Shown here: one piece after another, positions 42,827-53,841 of the stretch
Layout of the letters: each line of letters starts with the position of its first letter
How positions within the stretch are numbered: the stretch's first letter is position 1
DNA from: Sorex araneus
Taxonomy: Eukaryota; Chordata; Mammalia; Eulipotyphla; Soricidae
NCBI RefSeq assembly: GCF_027595985.1
Contig: NC_073303.1
Location: 20,312,675 to 20,376,674, forward strand
DNA length: 64,000 bases
Direction of reading: 5' to 3'
Notes under the pieces: generated by a model
Databases searched by the model: none
What the model was told of the DNA's origin: nothing
Seen by the model: the letters and a program-made list of their open reading frames with translations, nothing else
Made by a program: the position numbers and the translations under genes

Positions 42827-44107
42827 ATAAATGACCTGTGGAGTTAAATTTTTATAACACCCTAAGGTGTGCAGCCAGACTGAGCAGAAGGCTCAGGGGT
42901 GTCTCACGTGCCCCGTTTGCAAACCTCTCGAGCCCCGTGCCCTAACGCACGCCTCCCCTTGGCGTCGGATCTCCGGGCGCTTGATAGGGAGGTGTGTGCT
43001 CTCGTGGGTGAGCGGAGGGCTCTGGAGACGTTAAGTCTGCTCGGTCCCGTTGGTGTTTGTGTTCAGGTCCTTCCCTTCCCTCTGTCCCGTCTGACCCTTG
43101 GCCCCATCATGGACGGCAGGGTATGGAATCTCCGTTTGGAGAACCCCGTTCTGTCACTCTGACACGTTGCGTGCACGGGCCAGGCTGCAGAGCCCGCGGT
43201 GGCAGTCCCCCCAAGCCCCCTGGACGGGGCAGGAGGAAGCCCCTGGAGGGAGGGTGTGTAGGTAGAGCTGTGTGAAAGAGACAGGACAGACCTGCACTCT
43301 GGGAGTCTCCGCAGGGCCAAGACTCTCGTTACTGCAGTCAGGCTTGGACTCAATACCCGAGGAAGAAAGGGGGAACCATGGATGAGCAGCTCTCGGGGGG
43401 ATTTCCCATGCACGCCCACGAGCCGGCGAACGGGGTGCTCTGGTTCCTCATCTCCTGCTGGCTGGCTGGTGGCTTGCTCCCTGGTCCCTGGCAAGAGACA
43501 CTGCCAGCCAGGTGGGGCAGCCTGTCTGCAGAGGGAGGGGGTGTGGCTGCTGGGAAGCCGGGGGGCCCCTGCCCGGGGGGCTGCCCACCGCTTTTCTGCC
43601 TGCTCCAAGTCTCAGGGGCTCACCCTTGCCCCAGCTGTTCCCCGCACCGTCCCTGCCATGCCCCACTGTTCCTCTCTCCAGTTCTCTCAGTAATTGCTTC
43701 CTGTGCGTTGAGGATCCTGCACAAAACCAGGAATGAACCCTGTGAAGCCATCTCCGGACCTCAGAAACGAGGTTTATCCGCCGTTGCCCCACTCATGTCC
43801 TTGTTTCTAAACAAGGAGCTAGTCCAGGGTCTCTTTCAGCATCTCCCATCTGGAGCAGCCACCGGGTCCTTCGTGTCCTTGACACGTGGAAGAGTAGTGG
43901 CAGGAAAGCCCCCCAGTTTGGGGCTCCTGCTCTTTCTCCTTATGGAATCCAGGCAACTGCCCTTTTGGTCTGCAGTACCCAGAGAGTACTGTGTTCTCAG
44001 TCTGCCCTTCAGTAGGCTCTTGATACTGTTATCTCGCTTGGTCATACTGATGATTTGGTTAGGGAAGTGTTGGAAGTGTTGGCAGCTTTCTCCATTCTTG
44101 GTACTAT

Positions 44108-44236
44108 TTCTCCCTGGCTCTGAGCTCAGGGATCACTCTTGACAGTGCTCAGAGGACCATGGTGCTGGGGATCGAACACTGGTCGGCCATATCCAAGGCA
44201 GGCGCCCTACCCAACTGTGCTATTGCTCCGGCCCCA
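44108..44236 (-). mobile_element. Older SINE A form, reverse (tail truncated)
   Basis: 'ccctggctctgagctcaggg', 'ctggggatcgaacactggtc', 'gctattgctccggcccc'. It supplies the C-terminal codons and stop of the 254-codon open frame to its left. Confidence 0.8.
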
Positions 44237-44454
44237 CCGAGTGATACTTTAAGATGATGTAAAGATCTTGTTTCTTCAGTCACTGTGAACTCATTGATAC
44301 TTGTTTTATTCTTTGAGTTATATAGCCCATCACTACCGTTTTTAATTTTTTTCGTTTAGATTGTCCCAGGCAATTGAGTTTTATTTAGTTGTTCCACTGG
44401 GAGCATCCTTAGGTTGACTTAATCCCTTTATGCTTTGTACTCATTTTTGTTATA

Positions 44455-44597
44455 TTTTGGTTTGGGGACCTTACCCCGAAGTGTTTGGGGGTTACTCCTC
44501 ACTCTGTTACCAGGAGTAATCAGGTCCTGACTCTGTCATCAGGAGTAATCAGGGGTCACTCCCGACAGTGCTTGGGAGACCATATGTGGTAGTAGGG
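44455..44597 (-). mobile_element. Old SINE A form, reverse, partly duplicated, head missing
   Basis: 'gggggttactcctcactctg', 'gtcactcccgacagtgcttg', 'gagaccatatgtggtag'. A short internal repeat 'aggagtaatcagg' occurs twice. It stops where the LTR-like block begins. Confidence 0.6.
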
Positions 44598-44899
44598 TGT
44601 TGGGGAACAGTTTCCCCCCAACGAACTCGGACATGTTGCTCACCGGGTCCGGGCAGACTCGGGGCCAAGGATGACGGGTGCACAGAGACACACCCTCTGG
44701 GAGCAGCTGATGGCTGCTTTGTTGCCAAATACACACGTATTTTGTAGAGGGTCTCGGCTTACAGGAAAGTCCAATCCCATGAAGTTGAGCATGGTTGGCC
44801 TGTCCCCTCTCCAGCTCTGCTTTGCCCCGGCCCAATCCCAGTCAAGGCTAGATGACGCAGTCAGGATGACTTGACGGTTTCTGTGTCTAGGCCTCATGT
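44598..44899 (-). mobile_element. Possible solo LTR (class II-like), reverse
   Basis: Starts TGTTGGGGAACAGTTTCCCC. In reverse this gives an LTR end ...CCCCAACA, preceded on the reverse strand by 'tctgtgcacccgtcatcc', which resembles the R/U5 of IAP/ERVK-type LTRs. AGTAGGG occurs before 44598 and near 44900 as a possible TSD, but the right end lacks a clean CA. Family uncertain. Confidence 0.45.
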
Positions 44900-45149
44900 G
44901 AGTAGGGGGTAGAGGGAGGCTCAAGGCCGAGCACCTGGTGCTGGCTGACACCTTGTTCTTGCCAACTTTGCCCAGATACTCCCTCTTTCGAGGCTTTGCT
45001 TCTGGGCCACTTTGCAAGGGCAGGTCTTATCTGCTCCAGTGCCTGTCACCATGCGCCACAGTGAGGCTCAAACAGGGGGCACCCGTGTGCATGGCAAGTG
45101 TCTCAACCCCTGTCCTGTATCTCTGAACCATTGGGTTGGGGCTGAACCA

Positions 45150-45297
45150 TTATCTGGTGGTTGTCAGGGTTTACTCCTGGCTCTGTGCTCAGGAGTTACT
45201 CATGGTGGTGCTCAGAAGACCATATGAGGTGCCAGGGATCAAACCTGGATTGGCCCTTACAGAACAAGTGCCTCCCCCCTGCACTGTCTCCTAGTCT
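45150..45297 (-). mobile_element. Older SINE A form, reverse
   Basis: 'gggtttactcctggctctgtg', 'ccagggatcaaacctggatt', 'cactgtctcctagtc'. A fragmentary reverse SINE head also ends at about 45125. Confidence 0.75.
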
Positions 45298-45340
45298 ATT
45301 TGCTCTGGTCTCTAGTCTCTTCTCCTACCCTGTTCTCTCT

Positions 45341-45393
45341 CTTTCCCCCTCCCTCCCTCCCTCCCTCCCTCTCTCTCTGTTTCTCTTTCTCTC
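45341..45393. repeat. CT-rich tract, (CCCT)n
   Basis: Pyrimidine tract at the tail side of the next reverse SINE. Confidence 0.88.
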
Positions 45394-45567
45394 TCATATT
45401 TTTTGGCCACACCTGGTGACGCTCAGGACTTACTCCTGGTTCTGTACTGAGGAATCACTCCTGGTGGGCTCGGGGGTCCACCAAGAGTATTGCAGAAAAA
45501 AAAAAAAAGAAACCAGGTCGACTGCGTGCAAGGCAAATGCCCAACCCTCGCATTATCGCTCTGGCCC
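45393..45567 (-). mobile_element. Older SINE A form, reverse
   Basis: 'ttttggccacacctggtgac', 'gtgcaaggcaaatgcccaac', 'ttatcgctctggcccc'. The B-box region carries a run of about 13 A's. Confidence 0.75.
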
Positions 45568-45845
45568 CATCTTGTTCTCATTTTTCAGTTTTTCTTCACA
45601 GCATACCTGGATGTTCCATGTTTACTTTTCTCATTTTCTCTCTTTAAAGGGGCCACTTGACAGTTGAAAGGGCCTGTGATGGGCCGCCGGCTGGGCCGGG
45701 CCGGGTGGGCAGCCCCGGGAGGCTCTGGGCGCTGAGCTCAGCCCTGTGTCGGGCTCTCTCCCGCTGTGCTCTGTTCCAGCAGCAGAGTGTGTGGTTTTCA
45801 CGAGTGTTTGCCTTGCGTTTTGAGTTCCTTTGTTGTTTTTCTCAG

Positions 45846-45906
45846 ATATGAAGATACCTGGGCCGCCCTTCACAGAAGAGCCAAGGAATGCGCAAGTGCC
45901 GGGGAG
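45846..45906 (+). CDS. DTNBP1: DTNBP1 coding exon 4
   Basis: 61 bp, phase 2 to phase 0. Completes Arg54 and encodes YEDTWAALHRRAKECASAGE (55-74), one of the best conserved stretches of the N-terminal half. Donor GAG|gtaagg. Its length is not a multiple of three, so skipping would shift frame. Confidence 0.95.
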
Positions 45907-46145
45907 GTAAGGGATGGGTTCGCCTTACCCTTCCGGGGAGAACACCATTCCGCAACATCAGATACCGGGTCTTTAAGAAATTGTAACTCAGAGTCTTTTA
46001 TCGAATTTCCGAAACTGAATTTAGTGGTTAACTAGGAAACTCCCTAACAAACGCACCATCTCATAATCTCTCAGTTAAGTCATCGAGTAAGAGTTTATGG
46101 TTAGATTTTTATGATTATGGTCTGTTAATTAGAAGTTTGTAGCTT

Positions 46146-46324
46146 TGGGGAACGTAGAGATAGGAGAGCAGGCAGGGTACTTAACTCAGTATGCGTGCAA
46201 CCAACCTGGGTTTGATCTTGGTACTCCATATAGTCCCCTGAGCCCTGCCAGGAGAGATTCCTGAGCACAGAGCCACGAGTAACCCGTGAGCATCACCAGA
46301 TGTCCCAACAAAACAAAACAAAAG
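46146..46324 (+). mobile_element. Older SINE A form, forward
   Basis: 'ggggaacgtagagataggag', 'ccaacctgggtttgatcttg', 'gagcacagagccacgagtaa', (CAAAA)n tail. Confidence 0.78.
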
Positions 46325-46340
46325 TTTACAGCTTTTATTT

Positions 46341-46524
46341 ATTTATTTATTTACTTTTAGCTTTTTGTGTCGCACCCGGCAATGCACAGGGGTTACTCCT
46401 GGCTTTGCACTCAGGAACTACTTCTGGCAGTGCTCAGGGGACCATACGGGATGCTGGGAATCGAACCCAGGTCGGTCGTGTGCAAGGCAAACACCCTACC
46501 CACTGTTTTATCTCTGCAGCCCCC
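46341..46524 (-). mobile_element. SINE A form, reverse
   Basis: TSD TACAGCTTTTATTT is perfect at 46327-46340 and 46525-46538. It forms an inverted pair with the SINE 20 bp to the left. Confidence 0.94.
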
Positions 46525-47109
46525 TACAGCTTTTATTTTTTAAGTCACACATATTTGATCCTTCTAGTTGCAATGCCTTGTGATTGTGTCTGAGGCCTTC
46601 GGAGTATATGTAAATTAAGGATTTTCTTTCTGTCCACTACAACCTCCTTATTCTGGTAAGAATTTGATTGTCCTACCCCATCTAAAATTATTCATTTTCT
46701 TAGAAAAGTTTCAGAGGTCATCGTAATTCATGTAGAAAAGCAAGCTTTTTTTAGCACTATATGTAGAGTTTTAATGTGTAAAGATTCATTATTCAAGATC
46801 AGATACGCTGTTATCGATGTTAATTTTTCTAAAACTGCTCCATGAATCTAGTTAAATTAGAATTTTAAATTAATTGACTTGCTTTACCATTTACCAAAAT
46901 TAGTGAAATTGAATAGCTGCATGGAATATAATAATACATGTGATGAAATTTAAACATTAATGATTCTCATAGAAATTACTAAGACGATGGATGTAGGTTT
47001 CTGACAAAAAGCACGCTTTTGTGCAACCTTATAGCAATAAAACACTCTAATATTGCATAGATTAAAAATGTTAATGCATTAAGCTCATTAAAAATTAAGG
47101 GATAATCGT

Positions 47110-47280
47110 GAAACAGGAGTGCTACCCCAGTGAAGGGAGCACATAGCTTTATGCAGGAGACCCAGATTCAATTCCCAGCACCCTGTAGTCTCTGAGTACT
47201 GCCAGGAACAATTCCTGAGCACAAAACCAGGAGTATCCCCTGAATCCTGAGCACTGCCAGGTGTGGTATCGAATACCAAA
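47110..47280 (+). mobile_element. Old SINE A form, forward
   Basis: 'ccagattcaattcccagcac', 'acaattcctgagcacaaaac', 'gcactgccaggtgtgg'. Confidence 0.7.
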
Positions 47281-47301
47281 AGGAAAAGAAAGGTAAATTT
47301 T

Positions 47302-47478
47302 TTTTTTTTTTTTCTTTTTGGGTCACACCTGGCGATGCACAGGGGTTACTCCTGGCTCTGCACTCAGGAATTACCCCTGGCCGTGCTCAGGGGACCATAT
47401 GGGATGCTGGGATTTGAACCCGGGTCGGCTGCATGCAAGGCAAACACCCTACCCGCTGTGCTATCTCTCCAGCCCCAA
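47302..47478 (-). mobile_element. SINE A form, reverse (first of two at one site)
   Basis: Near-consensus. GAAAGGTAAATTTT lies at 47288-47301 and 47479-47492. Confidence 0.94.
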
Positions 47479-47492
47479 GAAAGGTAAATTTT

Positions 47493-47705
47493 ATTATTAT
47501 TATTATTATTACTATTATTATTATTATTATTTTGCTTTGGGGAGTCACACCTGGTGATGCACAAGAGTTACTCCTGGCTCTGCACTCAGGAATTATTCCT
47601 GACAGTGCTCAGGGAATCATATGGGATGCTGGGAATCGAACCCGGGTCAGCCGCGTTAAAGGCCGCGTTAAAGCCCTACCCGCTGTGCTATCGCTCCAGC
47701 CCCAC
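47493..47705 (-). mobile_element. SINE A form, reverse (second at same site), (ATT)n tail
   Basis: GAAAGGTAAATTTT lies at 47479-47492 and 47706-47719. The tail expanded to (ATT)n (47492-47531). A 13-bp duplication, 'gccgcgttaaagg', lies near 47651. Confidence 0.93.
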
Positions 47706-47829
47706 GAAAGGTAAATTTTAAAGGTCCAAAAAATGAATAAGAAATTTCAAGTTACGGTAGATAAAAACAACAACAATGTATTGTGAGCAACTTTATAAAT
47801 GAAAAGCAAAACAAAAGTCCATGAAGACT

Positions 47830-47986
47830 TGGATGGATAGTTTAGGGGTGGAGTGTGAAGTATAGTGTAGGGGTGATGACATTCCTTGTCTCTCATCAAC
47901 CCAGGTCAGTCCCTGGCGCTGCAAACGCTTCCCTGAGCATGAACAGGGACCAGTCCTGAGCCTTGCTGGGTGTGGCCCAGCCCCCT
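47830..47986 (+). mobile_element. Old SINE A form, forward
   Basis: 'caacccaggtcagtccctgg', 'gagcatgaacagggaccag', 'cttgctgggtgtggcccag'. Confidence 0.6.
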
Positions 47987-48145
47987 CCTCCCCAGACATG
48001 GAGACTGGGGTTAGATACTAAAATCAAGGCTTTTGAGAGATAGGAGCCTCTGCGGGTAACTGAGTCGAAGACTCCCGTGGTTATTTCTTGCATCTTTGAG
48101 GTAGCCGTATCCCTAAGCCAAGAACAAAAAGGAGAAGAGCAAAGA

Positions 48146-48343
48146 GGGCTGGAGCGATAGCACAGCAGGTGTGGCACTTGCTTTGCACGGAGCCAGCTGG
48201 GGCTCAACCCCTGGCGCCTCAGAGCATCCCTGGAGCACTGCTAGGAGTGGTTCCTGAGCACCGCTAGGAGTGCTACCTGAGCATAGAGCCGGGAGTAAGC
48301 CCCGAGCACAGCCAGGTGTGGCCCAGAAACAGGAAAAGAAAAG
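48146..48343 (+). mobile_element. SINE A form, forward, with repeated body segment
   Basis: 'gggctggagcgatagcacagc', B-box-like 'ggggctcaacccctgg', then 'gagcactgctaggagtgg' and 'gagcaccgctaggagtgc', a 22-bp tandem repeat, and 'ccaggtgtggcccaga'. Confidence 0.8.
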
Positions 48344-49005
48344 CTATATATAGCAAAGGGGAGCAACAAGAAAAATGCTCCGTTCTCATAACAACATGGA
48401 ATAAATATAGATAACTTTCTAGATTCGTTACCATGGTTTTGGCCCTCGCATAAACATGAGTTCTGATTTATACCTCTAGCCTGGTCCAGGAACTAGCAAA
48501 TAAAGGAACCATGGGTGACTGTTCTTTGGCACCCAATCAGGCATATCCTACGTGGATAAAAGTTTGTAACTCTGAGCCTCTGAAGATCCCCAGAGGTTAA
48601 TTTCCCTGTTGTGTTCTCCAGAACACTTACTATCAGAAATTCAAGAGTCACTGGACCAAGAGGAAAGATTCCTACTGACAATAACTTTGACTATTGCTCT
48701 CTTGGATTAAAAAGTGTTAAATAAGATTTCACAGAAATCTTTTACAGAGATGAAAGACTGGTAAATTCATTAGGATGGACTAATATATAGCTAGTGGTAA
48801 TTGGGTCCCTGTGTTTCCCCAGGGGGCACTGGAAAAATAAGTGTGTGTATATGTTTGTGTACATATATACACATATATGCATATATATATATACTTACCT
48901 GCACAGATATGTATATGTGTATTAGACTATCAAATGTGGCTTTAAAAGTCATCAAATTTTAAAAAAATAATCAAAAATTTTTAAATGTAATAAAATTAAT
49001 AACTG

Positions 49006-49183
49006 GGTTGGAGTGATGGCACAGCAGGTAGGGCGTTTGCCTTGCACTTGGCCAACCTGGGTTCAATTCCCAGCATCCCAAATGGTCCCCCGAGCGCCGC
49101 CAGAAGCAATTTCTCAATGCAGAGCCAGGAGTAACCCCTGTGCATCGCCAGGTGTGACCCAAAAAGCAAAAAAATCAAAACAA
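49006..49183 (+). mobile_element. SINE A form, forward
   Basis: TSD AATAAAATTAATAACTG (17 bp) is perfect at 48989-49005 and 49184-49200. Confidence 0.96.
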
Positions 49184-50181
49184 AATAAAATTAATAACTG
49201 AAAGGGTTGCAACTAGCAATTATATACAACTGTAAAGACGAGTGAAGTAGAAGATCAAACTGCTTAGCTAGGAAGGTTCTCTGAGGTATAAAAATGGAAA
49301 ATATGAAGTAGTAAATTCAGAATAGAGATCAAAATCTTTAGGATAAACAAAGAATTACTAGTGTTGGACATTGATCTGAAAATTTTTGATCTGAAAAATT
49401 TTAGTTTTATTTGTGTCCGTTTCATTTTTAACTAAAATGGTTATTTTTAAAAGAGGGCTTGAGTGGGAGATAATGAAGGAGAACATAGAAACTGAGGATT
49501 TTCAGAAATAGGTAAATCCTTAAGTGTAAAAAGTGCCAGAGACAGAATAGTTTCCCACTCCTAGACATCTCAGGCTGAAGCTGGAGATCACCAGACAAGA
49601 AGGTGTCACATCAATTAAAAGAGAAACATCATATTTTTTGTCCACACCTGGGGATGTTCTTAAGCACATTTCTCAACCGGTTTTCAGGAATGAGGCCTAA
49701 GTAAGACATTCTCAGATAAAAATAGAGTTTTCTATCAAGAAGTAACAATACAGAATCTATCATGACTAGTACAGGATAAAGGAAAATGATCTGAAAGATT
49801 TACCTAAGATATAGGAAGGAATATTGAGCAAAAAAATATGGTCAAAACACTTATAAATTTAAGTAGGTGTTTAGAGAGCATCTAGATAAACAATATGTTC
49901 ATTTTTGTGGGATTAAATTCTAATTTGTGGAACATAAGATGATAGAACAAACATATGAGTAAACCAGCAGTACGTAATTCGGAAAGCAAGCTAGCGGACT
50001 CCAAGCGTCCTGCAACCCTCTGGTTCCTTACGTGGCTTATGAGGTACTCAGTGGAAGACTTAAAGTTTAACGTGGAGACAAAAATCCAAAGATAATCATG
50101 AAAGCGTAGAAATGTTACCTATCTTTCAAATCAGATGAATAAGAAAGGAGAATATTGAGACATAACTCAGAGACTACAAGG

Positions 50182-50262
50182 AGGGCCCGAGAGACAGCTC
50201 AGCAGGCTTCGTGCACGCGCTACCCGTAGGAGGGCCCGTGGGGGACCCCCCAGCACTCTGAA
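50182..50262 (+). mobile_element. SINE head fragment, forward
   Basis: 'gggcccgagagacagctcagc' and 'gggggaccccccagcac'. The body is lost. Confidence 0.5.
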
Positions 50263-50299
50263 AAGATTAGGAAACTTTAGAGCTTGCTGAAGCTTGGGT

Positions 50300-50545
50300 G
50301 GAATTGGTGGGAATCAGGCTAAGTGAAGTGAGTCGGGAAGGAAAAAACCACAGAAGATGATCTCACTCCTGTGCTGAGTAAAAGAAAGAAAAGTGAGGCA
50401 CTAGACAGTCTCAGGGGGGAACAAATCTGAGATCCGGTCAATAGATCAGATGGGTGGAGGAGGCGGTGCGGAATGAGATCTCGGCTTACAGGGGAGGGCG
50501 GGAGGGGGGGCGTTATTCTCTCTGGTGGTGGGTGTTGTATAATAG
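50300..50545 (+). mobile_element. L1 ORF2 end / 3' UTR fragment
   Basis: 'ggctaagtgaagtgagtcgg', 'gatgatctcactcctgtg' and 'caaatctgagatccggtc', then a G-rich 3' UTR. Confidence 0.6.
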
Positions 50546-50596
50546 CACAAAACCCTGGGCTTTGGTGATGCAAAAAATATTGGAATTAAAACTTTT

Positions 50597-50757
50597 TGGG
50601 GTCATACCCGGCGATGCTCAGGGGTTACTCCTGACTCTGCACTCAGGCATTACTCCTGGCGGTGCTCAGGGAACCATATAGGATGCTGGGGATCAAACCT
50701 GGGTTGGCTGCGTGCAAGACAAACACCCTCCCCACTGTGCTATCGCTCCAGCCTCTA
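50597..50757 (-). mobile_element. SINE A form, reverse
   Basis: Near-consensus. AATTAAAACTTTT / AATTAACTTTT flanks at 50584-50596 and 50760-50770. Confidence 0.9.
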
Positions 50758-51177
50758 AAAATTAACTTTTAAAAAGGATTTGGAAAGTGGATCAGCATCC
50801 CACTGTCCATTCCCATCCATCCCCACCACTTAGCAAGTTCAGTTTGGCTTTTTTTTTTAGCTGTTTATTTATTATGCTTATGAGACATCCAATAATTTGC
50901 AGACCTTAAATAAAGTTTCAGTCGTGTGACGGTGCCACACCCGGCGCTGGTTGTCGGGTCTCAGCTTCCCATTCCTAAAACATAGCAGGGTTATGAATCA
51001 CGCTGCGTAAATAAAATGGAACAAGGACAGGAATTTGGAATGAGACTGGAATACACCTAAAAGAAAAAAAAATGAAACATGATTAAGACAAGTAAATACA
51101 CTCGAATATAAAATATAATAGGTGGGAATATAATTATAATATAAATATAATATAAATATAAATATAATAGGAGGGAA

Positions 51178-51404
51178 ATTACAGGAGTTAGGGTACCAGC
51201 CTTGGTGTGACCATCCCAGTTCAGTCCCCAGTACCACATGGTCCCCTGACTTGCTGGGTGTGGCCCAGAGCCCCTGAGCACTGCTGAGGTGGTCCCTGGC
51301 ACATCCTTAGAGCCTCGCATTGAACTGCTGGCCCCTGCTGGATGTTGCCAGAAAGGACCCTTGGACTCCATGAGAATTGCTTGGAAGGACCCAAAAAATA
51401 ACAT
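51178..51404 (+). mobile_element. Old SINE-derived block, forward
   Basis: 'cagttcagtccccagtacc', 'catggtcccctgacttgctg', 'ggcccagagcccctgagcac'. Body blocks are partly repeated, and the tail is (A)n near 51391. Confidence 0.5.
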
Positions 51405-51464
51405 AATAGAAAGAAAGAGTGTCTGCATAATTCTATGACAAATTAAAAAATTAAGTGACAGAGC

Positions 51465-51637
51465 TAGATAGTACAGCGGGTAGAGCGCTTGCCTTGCACA
51501 TGGCCGACCAGGGTTTGATCCCTGACCCCCCATGTGGTCTGCTGAGCACCACCAGAGGCGAACCCTGAGCTCAGAGCCAGGAGTAAGCCCTGAGGACCCT
51601 GGCCTGGCCCCCAAACCAAGCCAAATCAAAACGAAAA
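51465..51637 (+). mobile_element. SINE A form, forward
   Basis: 'agtacagcgggtagagcgc', 'cagggtttgatccctgacc'. AATTAAGTGACAGAG / AATAAATGACAGAG at the two ends is the probable TSD. Confidence 0.85.
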
Positions 51638-51749
51638 AATAAATGACAGAGAAATGTTTACTCGGGCAATTCTAGAAGAAATACAAATCCCAAGTAACTT
51701 TTCTAACCACTAAATAAGTTGTATTAGTGTTGTTAAAAAAATCTTTCCT

Positions 51750-51897
51750 TGGGGGTAGGGCATTTGCTTTGCATGCGGCCGGCCCTGGTTCGATCCCCAG
51801 CATCCCATAGGGTCCCCTGAGCACTGCCAGGAGTAATTCCTGAGTACAGAGCCAGGAGTAACCCCTGAGCATTGCTGGGTGTGACCCAAAAAGAAAA
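51750..51897 (+). mobile_element. SINE A form, forward, 5'-truncated
   Basis: Lacks the first 25 bp of the head, so the A box is gone. TSD AAAAAATCTTTCCT is perfect at 51736-51749 and 51898-51911, so the truncation happened at insertion. Confidence 0.93.
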
Positions 51898-52120
51898 AAA
51901 AAATCTTTCCTCTTACCATGCTTACCCAACAGAGTTGTTTTTGGAAGTCATGTGAATTAACTCTGCACAGAGTAAGATCCTCTTATCAGCTGTTTTGTAA
52001 GCCAGCTGTGGTCTGCTTTCCTTCAGTCACTTAACCTCAGTTCCCACCATAAGGAATTTCGGAGTGAAGCACAATCAGTTTGTCTTGCTGCTTAAACTTG
52101 ATTCTCTAGTGTTAGAACTG

Positions 52121-52152
52121 ATATTTATTTATTTATTTATTTATTTATTTAT
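52121..52152. repeat. (TTTA)n microsatellite
   Basis: Eight TTTA units. Confidence 0.95.
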
Positions 52153-52329
52153 CAGTATTGTTTGCTTGGAGGTAGAAACACAGGCCTTCTGGAGAGAGAC
52201 TGCTCCATATCATTAAGCAAAGTTAATGTTCAGGCTCCCCTCCCCAGCGCCCACCCCCTGCAGCTTTCAGTTTTCTCTTTCCTTCCCTGCACTCCTCTGG
52301 TACTCCTGGAATACAGTCACCAGAGTCCC

Positions 52330-52490
52330 GAGGGCATGGGCTTAAGTGTCAGACACCCTGGGATTGAATGCAGCTCCACCATGGGCCTTGGAAATGTGCC
52401 ACGGCCTTACAGTATCTCAGTTTCTTCACCTGTGAAGTGGAGGCAGTAATTTCATGTAGTTTATGAGGTTGCTGTGCGGTATAAACCGGT
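52330..52490 (-). mobile_element. MIR, reverse
   Basis: 'ctgggattgaatgcagctcc', 'cagtatctcagtttcttcac', 'ctgtgaagtggaggcagtaa', 'tatgaggttgctgtgcgg' follow the reverse of the MIR consensus from 3' part through core. Confidence 0.75.
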
Positions 52491-52640
52491 GGTTTCAGCC
52501 CCCAGTCCGCAGAGTAGGGTTGGGCTGCTGGTAGAGGAAGGTGGAAGCCCCGGGTTAACCTACCTGTTCACAGCAGCTGGGCAGGTCTGCAGAGCAGGTA
52601 CCTGCCCACAGGTGTGAAGAGGTGGAGGAATGCTGTTTTT

Positions 52641-52818
52641 GGTTTTTGTTTTCTTGCTTTTTGGGTCACACCCAGTGGTGCTCTGGGGTGACTCCTCACC
52701 CTGCACTCAGGATTACTCCTGGCGGTCCTTGGGAGACCATATGGGATGCCAGGGATTGAACTCGGGTTGGCCACGTGCAAGGCAAACACCCTCCCCGCTG
52801 TACTATTGCTCCGGCCCA
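52641..52818 (-). mobile_element. SINE A form, reverse
   Basis: TSD GGAATGCTGTTTT / GGGATGCTGTTTT at 52628-52640 and 52819-52831. Confidence 0.92.
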
Positions 52819-53036
52819 GGGATGCTGTTTTGAATACAATAACACATGTAAATTGCTTAGCACTTGGTATGGCATATTGAAAACGATCTTATTATTATTA
52901 CTAGAGATAATGCGGTGATTTCTGAAAATGATACCTTATTTTGTTGTATTTGAAGGGATCTTTCCTGTCCTGTTGGGACCCCAGGGCCTTACCTTATGTC
53001 AGGCCCAGCGTGAGGGTTCAGTGCTGGAGGCCATGA

Positions 53037-53144
53037 AGACCACACCTGGCAGTGCCGAGGGGCCGGGTGGTGCTGGGGGTCAAGCTAGGGGCCTTGTGCG
53101 TGACAGGCTCGCACTCCACCCATTTAGGCTACCTTTCTGGCCCC
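53037..53144 (-). mobile_element. Old SINE A form, reverse
   Basis: 'accacacctggcagtgccg', 'ctaggggccttgtgcgtga', 'ctacctttctggcccc'. Confidence 0.62.
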
Positions 53145-53169
53145 TACAATACTGTTTTATTTTTTAACT

Positions 53170-53313
53170 GTTTTATTTTGGCTTGGGGGCTATGCCCAGC
53201 CGTGCTCAGGCTTTCCTCCTGCCTCTGGCTCCTGGATGGGCTCAGGGGACCCTCTGTGATGCTGTGGATGAAGGCAGGCATCTTACCTCCTGGACTTGCT
53301 CTCCAGCTCCCCA
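53170..53313 (-). mobile_element. Old SINE A form, reverse
   Basis: 'gggctatgcccagccgtgctc', 'tgggctcaggggaccctctg', 'gcaggcatcttacctcctgg'. Confidence 0.6.
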
Positions 53314-53841
53314 GAACGACATTTTCATATATTGCTGTAGGCTTTCTTTACCACATCCTATATTATAAATTAAGACAATGGTTTCCGATTTTGCAGGAGC
53401 ATTCAACTGGTTTAGCTTAAAAGAAATTAATTTTAGTAAGAAAATTCAAGTGAAACATACCACGATCTAACATTTTTTTTCCCTAAAATTCTCACATGAG
53501 TAAGCCAAGATGCCAGACTGCTTAACATTCTCTTGAACAGCTATGCCGTGGCCCATGGCAAATACGTTAGCTGTTCTCAAACGGGATTTGTGATGTAAGA
53601 ATTAGAGAGTTTTCTTTTAAAGAATTTTGAAATGAAAGCGAAGAGAATTCAGCTGTCAGGATAAAACACAAAGAGGGCGAGATTTTCCTCTCAGTTTTCT
53701 TCGACACCGCCCCTCGAGTGCCTGAAATCGGGCCCGGCAGGTAGTAGCGTAGTGCCAGAAGTCGGATGACTGTTCTGAATGGATTCCACAGACGCAGGTT
53801 TGTAAAATATAATACAGCAGTACCTGCTACCACTGCTCAGG

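Larger units (their letters stand above)
40314..45845 (+). other. DTNBP1: DTNBP1 intron 3 (5532 bp)
   Basis: Phase 2. SINE-rich at both ends. 41875-42445 and 42830-44105 contain no repeat I can name; the latter is GC-rich and stop-poor, hence an open frame of 254 codons at 43378-44142. The acceptor is 'ttgttgtttttctcag|A' with a strong pyrimidine tract. Confidence 0.85.
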
